From Rhodobiaceae bacterium (GTDB lineage: Bacteria > Pseudomonadota > Alphaproteobacteria > Rhizobiales > Tepidamorphaceae), in NCBI GenBank assembly GCA_020637985.1, contig JACKJK010000007.1, positions 1 to 64,000 on the forward strand: a stretch of 64,000 nucleotides of DNA, read 5' to 3'. This document shows positions 33,401 to 40,803 of the stretch, one piece after another (the stretch's first letter is position 1; each line of letters opens with the position of its first letter). The position numbers and the translations under genes are program-made. The notes under the pieces are model-generated. The model saw nothing but the letters and a program-made list of their open reading frames with translations. It had not been told where the DNA came from and did not search any database.

Positions 33401-34138
33401 GGGTGGTTCCGGTCTCTGGCTGTTGACGCCGGGCCGCGCGGCCCCTGCTGTTCGACGTGATCGTTCTTCTAGCGGGTGTGATGTGACCCCGAAGATGACT
33501 TAAAGGCAAGCCCCCGCGCGGCGGGCTGTGCGTGCCGGGCGCATGCTGCTGCACCTGCGCCACAGGGCCAGGTGACAGGGCAGCCTCACGTGCGCGCGAT
33601 GAATCTATAATGTACGGATGCGCGTCCGCCCTGGTGCCTGTCTGTACGGAATCGATTCCGTTGCCGTGTCGGGGCGCGGCGAGTCGGCGCCGGAGCAAGC
33701 GATTCCCGGCGCCGAAGCAAGCGACTCAGGTCAGCAATTGCGCTTCAAGCGGGCGGGGAAGGTTAACGAAACCCTGCGGAAATGCGCCCGAGGCGCCAGA
33801 AATGCCGAATTTTCGATTAATAATGTCCGCGAACGGCCAGCTCGGCCCCCTGCAACGTTGTCGAAAAGACACACCCCCCGGAAAAGGCGGGCAGGAGAGG
33901 GCGGCAGGGCGTTTTGCCTGTTGAACGGCAAGGGCGCATCGGTATGTTGCTCTCAGCGACACCGGGGACCCGGATTGTCGTGAACGCCTGACCAGAGGCA
34001 GTTCCATCGGGGGCAAACTCTAGCGGGCTAATTCACGGGGAATTGGGGAAACCCTTCCTTTCATAGGCTCAGCGGCTCGCCGCGGTGCTCGAAAGAGAAG
34101 AAACCTGGTCCCTTATTCGTTTTTGACTGGAGGTCAGG
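33401..34138. other. Long divergent intergenic region between the Yej-type operon and the porin
   Basis: No convincing gene is present: open frames here lack a ribosome site and recognisable sequence. It should hold promoters for both sides. For the porin the best candidate is TTGAAC (33921-33926), 16 bp, TATGTT (33943-33948), which would leave a leader of about 185 nt. The last 120 bp are AT-richer. The start codon at 34139 follows a strong GGAGGTCAGG ribosome site. Confidence 0.4.
33921..33948 (+). promoter_or_regulatory. Candidate sigma70 promoter of the porin gene
   Basis: TTGAAC and TATGTT are separated by 16 bp, with a long 5' leader of about 185 nt to the start codon at 34139. Long leaders are common for porin mRNAs that are controlled by small RNAs, but no regulator site is visible. 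Confidence 0.3.
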
Positions 34139-35353
34139 ATGAACAAGTTCAAAACCCTTCTCCTCGGCACCGCTGCGGCAACGATCGCGGCGACCGGGGC
34201 AATGGCCGCTGACGCCCCGATGGGCCGTGAGCCGGTCTATCGCTGCGAAGCCACTGGCTTCATCGAGCTGCCGGGCACCGACGTTTGCTTCAAGGTCGGC
34301 GGCTGGGCCCGCTTGATCGTTTGGGCGAAGGACGACGGTGCAGGTGACCTGACACTAGACACCGTTGGTGGCGACGATTTCGGCATGGAGACGGAAGCTC
34401 GCATCAACTTCGATGCGCGCCGCTCGACCGACCACGGAACCGTCCGTGCGTTCATCGAATTGAACGCAACCAACGACGACGGTAATTCAGGTAGCACGTT
34501 CGGCCTGCGTCACGGCTTCGCGCAGCTCGGCAACTGGGTCTTCGGTAAGACCTGGTCGACCTACCTGCACGGCGCTTCCGACCCCAACGGCACCTGGCTG
34601 TCGCCGATCGCTCACACGATCCGCATCGACCAGATCCGTTACACCCACTCGGTTGGCAACGGCCTGACCCTGTCGGTCGCCATCGAAGACCAGGCGTATG
34701 AAGATCAGGGTACGACCCGGGTGCTGACTGGTGCCCCGCCCACTGGCGCTGTGACCGTCAATGCTAATACCGGCAACGGTGGTTCGGGCGAGAATAATGT
34801 CCCGACGATCGTCGCGAACATCAACTACGCCAACGGCGGCTGGGATGCACAGCTTTCGGGCGCGGTTAAGTTCAACGAGTACTCCGACGGCTCGAGTGAA
34901 GTTGGCTACGGTGTCATGCTCGGCTTGGCCGGTGAGCTCACCCAGGACCTAAACTTGGTGTTGAAGGTCAACTACACCCACGCCAATCCGTCTTACGCTT
35001 TTGACTGGATGGGTGATGCTGCTCCTGCGAGTACGGGTATTGGGGGAATGACGACTGGTGATGACCATAACCAGTTCGGCATCATGGGCGGTATCGCCGG
35101 CAGCCTGTCCGACAGGGTCAGCTTCCAGCTTGCCGGCTTGTGGGGTGATGAGGATAATAACGGCAGCACCCAGGCAGGCGTGTATAATATTGACCAGCAG
35201 CTCTGGGGTGCCAACGCCCTCATTCAGTACCAGGCCGCTTCGGGCTTCGACTTCATCGGCGAAATCGTCTACCTTGACATTGACGATAAAACCTCTGCAA
35301 ACGCCGACTCGGACGCCTTCTACTTCTTCGGCCAGGCTCGCGCCCGGTTCTAA
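34139..35353 (+). CDS. Alphaproteobacterial outer-membrane porin
   Basis: A 404-residue porin. Residues 1-24 form a signal peptide (MNKFKTLLLGTAAATIAATG, then AMAA). The mature start PVYRCEATGFIELPGTDVC has the two Cys and PGTD motif of the Rhizobiales porin family (porin_2). Alternating beta-strand patterns follow, and the chain ends in ARF with a terminal Phe, the outer-membrane assembly signal. It forms trimeric diffusion channels. Codon choice is visibly less GC-rich at third positions than in neighbours (for example GGT, GCT, AAT), as in highly expressed porins. A strong GGAGG ribosome site precedes it, and a textbook terminator follows 25 bp after the stop, so it is a single-gene unit. 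Confidence 0.92.
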   Translation: MNKFKTLLLGTAAATIAATGAMAADAPMGREPVYRCEATGFIELPGTDVCFKVGGWARLIVWAKDDGAGDLTLDTVGGDDFGMETEARINFDARRSTDHGTVRAFIELNATNDDGNSGSTFGLRHGFAQLGNWVFGKTWSTYLHGASDPNGTWLSPIAHTIRIDQIRYTHSVGNGLTLSVAIEDQAYEDQGTTRVLTGAPPTGAVTVNANTGNGGSGENNVPTIVANINYANGGWDAQLSGAVKFNEYSDGSSEVGYGVMLGLAGELTQDLNLVLKVNYTHANPSYAFDWMGDAAPASTGIGGMTTGDDHNQFGIMGGIAGSLSDRVSFQLAGLWGDEDNNGSTQAGVYNIDQQLWGANALIQYQAASGFDFIGEIVYLDIDDKTSANADSDAFYFFGQARARF

Positions 35354-35378
35354 GAACGGTACGTCTGACACTCTCTGG

Positions 35379-35412
35379 AACCCCGGCGGGCAACCGCCGG
35401 GGTTTCTTTTTG
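35379..35412 (+). terminator. Intrinsic terminator of the porin gene
   Basis: A perfect 11-bp stem, AACCCCGGCGG/CCGCCGGGGTT, with a GCAA tetraloop (35379-35404) is followed by TCTTTTT. This is the clearest terminator in the window. Confidence 0.95.
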
Positions 35413-35994
35413 TCTGGCGCCTGCCGGCATCCGGTGGCGGGCAACCGTCTCGTACGGAGCCGCCGGGGTTTCTTTCATATTTGACTTTCCGGCGCTCTTT
35501 TCCGGCGCTCCATTGCGTGCAACCGCCGGGGATATCGGACTTTCTGCCCGGTTGGGCCGATTGCACGACATCGATCCTTCCAGCTTGTGGCCCGGCATTG
35601 CCGATGGCTGTCCAATGCGCCGCCGCATGCGTTCAAAGCGGGCGAATCGCCGCGTGCCGCCGTATTCACCGGAGCACAGATGCGGTTCTTGAAGCCGACT
35701 CTGGCAAATCCGGCCCGATACGGCCCGGATTCGTGGGCTTCCTTGACATGCCAGCGGGGCAGGGGTTTGCTCTTCGTAACGCGGCGATTCATCAAGCAAA
35801 GTCCCGGTGATCCGATACCGATTGACGTTTCGGGGCAGGTTCGAGCCGGCAAGCCGGATTGCCGGTCGCGCCCCGCAAAGGGGGCGTGGGATGCGGCGCG
35901 ATGGATGTGATGCGTTCAGGGCTCGGTGTTCGAATGCGGTTCATGTGATGAAGCGCAGACGATTCGTTTTTTTCAGGCGAGGGGAGTGATGCCC
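35413..35994. other. Intergenic region with decayed terminator-like repeats
   Basis: No supported gene. The terminator's right half recurs: GCAACCG and GCCGCCGGGGTTTCTTTC at about 35441-35475, then GTGCAACCGCCGGGG at about 35518-35532. They look like partial duplications of the porin terminator. Further on nothing can be named until the ribosome site GAGGGGAG at 35979-35986 of the next gene. Confidence 0.5.
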
Positions 35995-38892
35995 ATGTGT
36001 CAGCCGTGGAAATGGTTCCTTGGGCTCCTGCCTCTGGCGCTCGTGGCGCTGCTGGCGCTCTATTTCAAGCCGGACCCGATCCAGGCCGACCTTTCCGTGC
36101 GCAGTTCCCAGGATCTCTCGACCGCCGGGCACGGCTGGGCCAGCGTGACGGTCGATGGACGCGAACTGACGCTGAGCGGAACCGCGCCATCGGAAGCCGC
36201 ACAACTTTCGGCACGCGAGGTCGTAGCTGGCATCTGGGGCGTGCGCACCGTCAATGACACAACGAGCCTTCTGGCGCTTGCAGACCCGTTCGTATTCAAG
36301 GCGCGCCTCGAGAACGGGCGGGTGACGTTAAGCGGCAACGTGCCGTCGACGGACGCGCGCTCGCAGTTGTCATCGGCGGCAAAGGCCGTCTTGCCTGGCG
36401 CTGAAATCGATACACAGGGGCTTGCCGCCGCGCGCGGCGTTCCAGGCCTCGATGAGTGGCGGGCGGCGACGTCGTTTGCACTGAAGCAGCTTTCCGGGCT
36501 CGCCTCTGGCGAGGTGTCACTCAACAATCTCGCCTATTCGATCATCGGCGAGGCGGCGAGTGCGAAGAGCTACGAATCCCTCATCAGCGACCTTGATGCG
36601 CTGCCGAAGGGAGTGACGCTGGCCGCCGAATCGGTGACGGCGCCGGTCGTGTCGCCGCACAGGCTCGATGCTGCCTACGACGGCAAGGTGCTTGAGCTGT
36701 CGGGCGTCGCACCGGATTTCGCGGCGCGCGATGCGCTTCTCGCCGCAGCGAAGACGTTACTTCCGCAGGCTCGCATCAAGAGCGAAGTCGCGATTGCCGG
36801 CGGCGGGATCGAAAGCGCCACGTGGAGCAGGGGCACCTCCTACGCGCTGCAACAGTTCGCCCGGATGAGCAAGGCGACGGCCAGCCTGGAGGACGGCAAG
36901 CTGTCGATTTCCGGCGAGGCCGCGAGCGTCGAGGACTACGAATCAGTGCAGGCCGCGCTTGCAGCGGTGCCGGCCGGTATCGAGCTGGTCAGTGCCGACA
37001 TTCTTCCAGCCGCGGCCGATTCGTTCGCGTGGACCGCTTCGCTCGACGACAGCGGGGTGATGCTTGGTGGGTTTGTGCCAAGCGAGGCGGCGCGTGCGGC
37101 AATCGCGGAAAACGCGGCGAAGAGTTTCCCGGAGATCGTGATCGGCAACAGGATGCGCGTCGCGAAGGGGCCCGACGAGGCCAGCGACGACGCATGGGTC
37201 GCGGGTTCGGGCTTCGCGCTGGGGCAGCTCACCCATCTGGAGGAAGGGCGCGCGGTGATGACGCCCGGCAGCCTGTCGCTGAGCGGCACGGCGCGCACGC
37301 CGGAGGATTTCGACGCCGTCAACGCGGCGCTGGCGCTGCTGCCCGAGGGGTTCGATCTCGGATCGAACAGCGTCCTGCCTCCGATCGTCGATCCGTTCAC
37401 CTGGTCGGCGACGCTGGCGAACGATGGGGTGACGATGGATGGCTATGCGCCGACCATCGCGATCCGCAATGGTCTCGTCGACGTCTTCGGCGACGCGCGG
37501 CCGGGGACAGAGGTGCGTTCGACGGTGAAAGTCTCGCGCGGACCGCTGGCTGGTGCGCGTTTCAGCGAAGTGGCGGGCTTTACGGCGAGGATGTTCGCCC
37601 TGTTCAGCGATGGCGAGGCGCGCCTTGAGGGCGACGTCTACTCCCTGAGCGGCACGGCACGCGATGTCGACGCCTTCAAGGCCGCGAAATCGGCGCTGGA
37701 AAAGCTGCCGGCCGATGTCAAGGCGGGCGAACTGTCCGTGACGCCCGCGGCAATCGGGGTCCTGTCATGGACGGCGACGCGCGACCAGAACCAGATCGTT
37801 CTCGACGGCTTCGTGCCGTCGGAGGCTGTGCGCAAGAGCGTCGTCAAGGCAGCAGAGCAATCGGTTCCCGGCGCGGTGATCACCGACAGGATGGAGGTCG
37901 CGTCAGGAGGGCCGGAGGCGGCGATCTGGGGCAATGCGACGGCGTTTGCGCTCAAGCAGCTTGGCCGCATGACGCGCGGACAGGCCCGGCTCAGCGGATC
38001 GGATTTCTCGCTGGAGGGAATCGCGCCGGATTTCGATGCCTATGACGGCATCCTCGCGGATGTGCCGGGCGCCATGCCGGGCGGGCTGCAACTGGTGCGC
38101 GCCGACATTCTGCCGCCGTCGTTGTCGCCCTATGTGTGGGGCGCAAAGCGCGACCAGGCTTCGCTGACGCTGCATGGCCACGTTCCCAGCGAGGCCGTGC
38201 GCGCAGAGATCGTCGCCTTTGCCCGCGAGCGCTTTTCCGCGCTAGACGTCAAGGACCAGACGCGGCTGGCATCGGGCGCACCCGAAGGCATGGTGCAGGC
38301 CGTCGGCGTCGCATTCGGCGCACTCGGCAACCTCGATGCCGGAGCGGTATCGCTGGTCGACCGCCGCCTGACGCTGACCGGGGACGCGCCCGACGAGGAG
38401 GCGCGCGGGGCCGCGGAGGAACTCATCTCCAAGCGGCTGCCGACGGGATTTGCGGGAACGAGTTCCATTCGCATCGTCGCACGTGCGCCCGACCCCGCGC
38501 CCAGCCACCCCTCGCAGCCTCCGCAGGCACAGGAGTGCCAGGGCAGGCTGAACGAGGTGATGGCGGGCAACATCATCCAGTTCGAGGTCAACGAGGCGAC
38601 AATCCGTTCCGAAAGCTTCGGCGTCCTCGATCGGCTGGCCGAGGTCGCCAAGGCCTGTTCGGGCTTCTCGATCGAGGTTGCCGGGCACACCGATTCCGAT
38701 GGTTCGGAGGAGTACAACCAGAAACTGTCGCAAGACCGGGCCAAGTCCGTGGTGCGCTACCTGGTCAAGGCGGGTGTTTCCGAGGAGCGGTTGAAGGCCG
38801 TCGGCTATGGCGAAAGCAAGCCGATCGCGTCAAACGACAACGAGGCGGGCAAGGCACGCAACCGCCGCATCGAATTCAACATCATCCAGTGA
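35995..38892 (+). CDS. Large inner-membrane-anchored protein with six BON-like repeats and a C-terminal OmpA domain
   Basis: A 965-residue envelope protein. An uncleaved anchor lies at residues about 5-27 (WKWFLGLLPLALVALLALYF). After a first short BON-like unit (LTLSGTAPSEAAQ), six repeats of about 122 residues follow, each with a W-A-L-(D)-G-V-L-G-VPSE-AR opening, an A-FA-L-QL middle and an SL-G-A-D-F-A-L-LP end. They resemble BON domains, which bind lipids or the envelope. Residues about 845-965 are an OmpA/MotB domain (IQFEVNEATIRSES, VAGHTDSDGS, NRRIEFNI) that binds peptidoglycan. The protein would span inner membrane to cell wall. ATG35995 has the best spacing (8 bases) to GAGGGGAG; ATG35989 is the alternative. 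A 30-aa membrane peptide and an HhH membrane protein follow at once. Confidence 0.8.
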   Translation: MCQPWKWFLGLLPLALVALLALYFKPDPIQADLSVRSSQDLSTAGHGWASVTVDGRELTLSGTAPSEAAQLSAREVVAGIWGVRTVNDTTSLLALADPFVFKARLENGRVTLSGNVPSTDARSQLSSAAKAVLPGAEIDTQGLAAARGVPGLDEWRAATSFALKQLSGLASGEVSLNNLAYSIIGEAASAKSYESLISDLDALPKGVTLAAESVTAPVVSPHRLDAAYDGKVLELSGVAPDFAARDALLAAAKTLLPQARIKSEVAIAGGGIESATWSRGTSYALQQFARMSKATASLEDGKLSISGEAASVEDYESVQAALAAVPAGIELVSADILPAAADSFAWTASLDDSGVMLGGFVPSEAARAAIAENAAKSFPEIVIGNRMRVAKGPDEASDDAWVAGSGFALGQLTHLEEGRAVMTPGSLSLSGTARTPEDFDAVNAALALLPEGFDLGSNSVLPPIVDPFTWSATLANDGVTMDGYAPTIAIRNGLVDVFGDARPGTEVRSTVKVSRGPLAGARFSEVAGFTARMFALFSDGEARLEGDVYSLSGTARDVDAFKAAKSALEKLPADVKAGELSVTPAAIGVLSWTATRDQNQIVLDGFVPSEAVRKSVVKAAEQSVPGAVITDRMEVASGGPEAAIWGNATAFALKQLGRMTRGQARLSGSDFSLEGIAPDFDAYDGILADVPGAMPGGLQLVRADILPPSLSPYVWGAKRDQASLTLHGHVPSEAVRAEIVAFARERFSALDVKDQTRLASGAPEGMVQAVGVAFGALGNLDAGAVSLVDRRLTLTGDAPDEEARGAAEELISKRLPTGFAGTSSIRIVARAPDPAPSHPSQPPQAQECQGRLNEVMAGNIIQFEVNEATIRSESFGVLDRLAEVAKACSGFSIEVAGHTDSDGSEEYNQKLSQDRAKSVVRYLVKAGVSEERLKAVGYGESKPIASNDNEAGKARNRRIEFNIIQ
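36280..38480 (+). repeat. Six degenerate BON-like repeats of about 365 bp
   Basis: Units start near 36280, 36652, 37015, 37384, 37750 and 38112. Each opens with (D/S)(P/S)F-W-A and a V-L-G-(V/F/Y)-PS core. Nucleotide identity between units is low, so the expansion is old. Confidence 0.65.
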
Positions 38893-38901
38893 GGCGGCCA
38901 C

Positions 38902-38994
38902 ATGTTGTACATGATCTCCCAGCTCTGGTTTTTCGTTCTGCTGGCGCTGTTCGTCGGCATCCTCACCGGCTGGATAACCAGCAAGCCGCGCTGA
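38902..38994 (+). CDS. 30-residue single-span membrane peptide
   Basis: A short open frame of 31 codons encodes MLYMISQLWFFVLLALFVGI and then a short Thr/Trp/Lys tail ending SKPR. It is one hydrophobic helix with a positive C-terminus, so the N-terminus would be outside and the C-terminus in the cytoplasm. GAGGCGG lies 6 bases before ATG38902. It starts 9 bp after the OmpA-BON gene and ends 38 bp before the HhH gene, all on the same strand. I know of no named family. Its position and codon-perfect TM segment make it a likely real small protein, perhaps an assembly partner of its larger neighbours. Confidence 0.65.
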   Translation: MLYMISQLWFFVLLALFVGILTGWITSKPR

Positions 38995-39032
38995 AATCGA
39001 CAGGCAGGGCCATTAGTCCCGGGGAGTAGACG

Positions 39033-39734
39033 ATGAATATCCTGGTTTTCCAGACGCTGTTGCTGTTGCTTGCCGCCTTCATCATCGGCTGCCTGCTTGG
39101 CTGCTGGATGCGTCGCTTCCTCGCGGCCGAAGAGGCGGCGGAACATGCGATCATGCCGTCCGCGGCGAAGAAGGCGCCTGTTGCAGACACCGAACCGGTG
39201 CCGGAGCCCGCACCACCAGCAGAGCCGGCAAGGGCCGAGGAAAAGCCGGCCGAGAAAGCCGCTGCAACGGACGAGAAGCCGGCGGAGGAGCCGGCGCCGC
39301 CGGCAGCGCCGGTGATGTCTGCACCCGAACCGACGCCTGAGCCGAAACCCGATGCTCCGGCCTCTGCGACGGCCGGCGAACTCATCAAGGTCGAGGCGAA
39401 GGGCGACCTGCGCGGCAGCCAGCCGCTCGGACTGAAGTCGCCGCTCGGTGGTACGGCCGACGATCTCAAGCGCATCCGCGGCATCGGCAAGGTCAACGAG
39501 ACCAAGCTCAATGGTCTCGGCATCTGGCATTTCGATCAGATTGCCGCGTGGGGCAAGGAGCAGATCTACTGGGTCGACGACTACATCGCGTTTGCCGGCC
39601 GCATCGAGCGGGAGGACTGGGTCGGGCAGGCCAAGGTTCTCGCAATCGGCGGCGAAACGGACTTTTCGAAGCGGGTCGAGAAGGGCGAGGTGCCCTCGTC
39701 GGAGGGCGGTGCGCCGAAGAAGCCGAAGGGGTGA
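39033..39734 (+). CDS. Membrane-anchored helix-hairpin-helix protein with acidic Pro/Ala spacer
   Basis: A 233-residue protein. Residues 5-25 form a TM anchor with two Cys (VFQTLLLLLAAFIIGCLLGC). Residues about 45-120 are a Pro-Ala-Glu-Lys-rich spacer. Residues about 138-205 are a helix-hairpin-helix-like domain (DDLKRIRGIGKVNETKLNGLG, cited in part: IRGIGKVNETKLNGLG; then IAAWGKEQIYWVDDYIAF), the same type of module seen at the C-terminus of some NuoE proteins and in ribosomal/DNA-binding contexts. The tail is Lys-rich. The HhH side should face the cytoplasm if the anchor follows the positive-inside rule (MRR after the TM). Function is unknown; it is likely co-transcribed with the two genes before it. 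A good terminator follows. Confidence 0.7.
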   Translation: MNILVFQTLLLLLAAFIIGCLLGCWMRRFLAAEEAAEHAIMPSAAKKAPVADTEPVPEPAPPAEPARAEEKPAEKAAATDEKPAEEPAPPAAPVMSAPEPTPEPKPDAPASATAGELIKVEAKGDLRGSQPLGLKSPLGGTADDLKRIRGIGKVNETKLNGLGIWHFDQIAAWGKEQIYWVDDYIAFAGRIEREDWVGQAKVLAIGGETDFSKRVEKGEVPSSEGGAPKKPKG

Positions 39735-39757
39735 GGGCGTGGCGCGTTGATACCATG

Positions 39758-39784
39758 AAGCCCGGCTCGCGCCGGGCTTTTTTC
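39758..39784 (+). terminator. Intrinsic terminator after the HhH gene
   Basis: A 9-bp perfect stem, AAGCCCGGC/GCCGGGCTT, with a TCGC tetraloop is followed by a T-run (TTTTTC). It ends the OmpA-BON operon 23 bp after the stop and lies just before the convergent hydrolase gene. Confidence 0.93.
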
Positions 39785-39804
39785 TTGCCCAACTGAGGCG
39801 GCGT

Positions 39805-40803
39805 TCAGGTGCTGGCCTCGATGAATTGCGCAATCCGGCGCAGGACGGGCGGCTCGACGAGCAGCGGCGCATGTCCGCTGTCGGGCACGGTCGCGCTTTG
39901 CAGGTCCGGATGGCGGCGGTGCATCTCTGCCACGGTCTCCGCTGTCAGGATATCGGAGTGTTGGCCCCGCAGGACGAGCAAGGGCACGTGCGCCAGCGAG
40001 GCGAATTGCGCCCATATCGGTGGTGGCGACACGCTGAGATCGAGCTTGTCGAGCGGCTTGAGAAGGTTCGGGTCGTAGTCCGGGACGATACGGCCGTTCT
40101 CCTCGCGGTAGATCTTCCTGGCGAGCGCGTGCCATTCGGCATCGGACAACGCAGGGTAGAGACCTTCCCACATGCGGCGCAGGGCGTCTGCCGCCTCGTC
40201 CCAGCCGCGGGCAACCGGGCGCTCGCGCATGTACTGGCGGATGCGCAGCAGGCCTTGCGCCTCGATCTGCGGCCCGATGTCGTTGAGAACCACGGCGCGC
40301 AAGCTGGCGGGGCGGGCAGCTCCCATCAGCATGCCTATGAGCCCGCCGCGTGACGTGCCGACGACGGCAACGTGTTCCAGCGCCAGTGTGGTCAGCAGGT
40401 CGAGAACATCTGCGAGTTCGCAGGCGAGCGAGTAGTTTTCCCAGTTGCGGTCGTGGTCCGAGCGCCCGCGCCCGCGATAATCGAGCGCGATGACGCGGCG
40501 TTCATGGCCGGGAATGGACGAAAGGAAGGACGCGAGCTCGTGGAAGTCGCGTGAATTGCGCGTCAGGCCCGCAAGGCACAGCACGGGCGTGCGCGCGCCG
40601 TGGCGCGGGCCGTAGTCGGAAAAGGCCAGGCGCAGGCCGTCCTGCGCGATGAACGAGCGTTCTTCGAACGGCGCATCGGTCGAGCCATCCGGCAGGGCAG
40701 GCGCGACCCCGGCTGCCGGAGCGGCTGCGGCTGCTTTCCTGCGGGGCGTCTTCTTGCGTTGCGCGGGCCGGGGTTTCGCATCGGCGCGTGCGGCTTGCGT
40801 CAA
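39805..40803 (-). CDS. Alpha/beta hydrolase
   Basis: A 332-residue alpha/beta-hydrolase fold enzyme. Residues 1-40 are a Lys/Arg/Ala/Pro-rich leader, probably disordered. The nucleophile elbow is GTSRGG (Ser), after the oxyanion strand PVLCLAGLTRNSRDF; ALDYRGRGRSDHDRNWENYS is typical of the family. The C-terminal His is in PDSGHAPLL, and the acid is in the preceding VLRGQHSDIL region. The substrate is not predictable. Its start overlaps the end of the lytic transglycosylase gene by 4 bp, so it is translated together with a cell-wall enzyme. Confidence 0.82.
   Translation of the reverse strand: MTQAARADAKPRPAQRKKTPRRKAAAAAPAAGVAPALPDGSTDAPFEERSFIAQDGLRLAFSDYGPRHGARTPVLCLAGLTRNSRDFHELASFLSSIPGHERRVIALDYRGRGRSDHDRNWENYSLACELADVLDLLTTLALEHVAVVGTSRGGLIGMLMGAARPASLRAVVLNDIGPQIEAQGLLRIRQYMRERPVARGWDEAADALRRMWEGLYPALSDAEWHALARKIYREENGRIVPDYDPNLLKPLDKLDLSVSPPPIWAQFASLAHVPLLVLRGQHSDILTAETVAEMHRRHPDLQSATVPDSGHAPLLVEPPVLRRIAQFIEAST

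Noticed and set aside
33532..33983. Two overlapping plus-strand frames of 120-130 codons in the porin upstream region
   Set aside because: They have no ribosome site, mixed composition and no recognisable sequence, and they overlap each other in different frames.
35587..35910. A 107-codon frame between the porin and the OmpA-BON gene
   Set aside because: There is no ribosome site or recognisable motif, and its coding character is weak.
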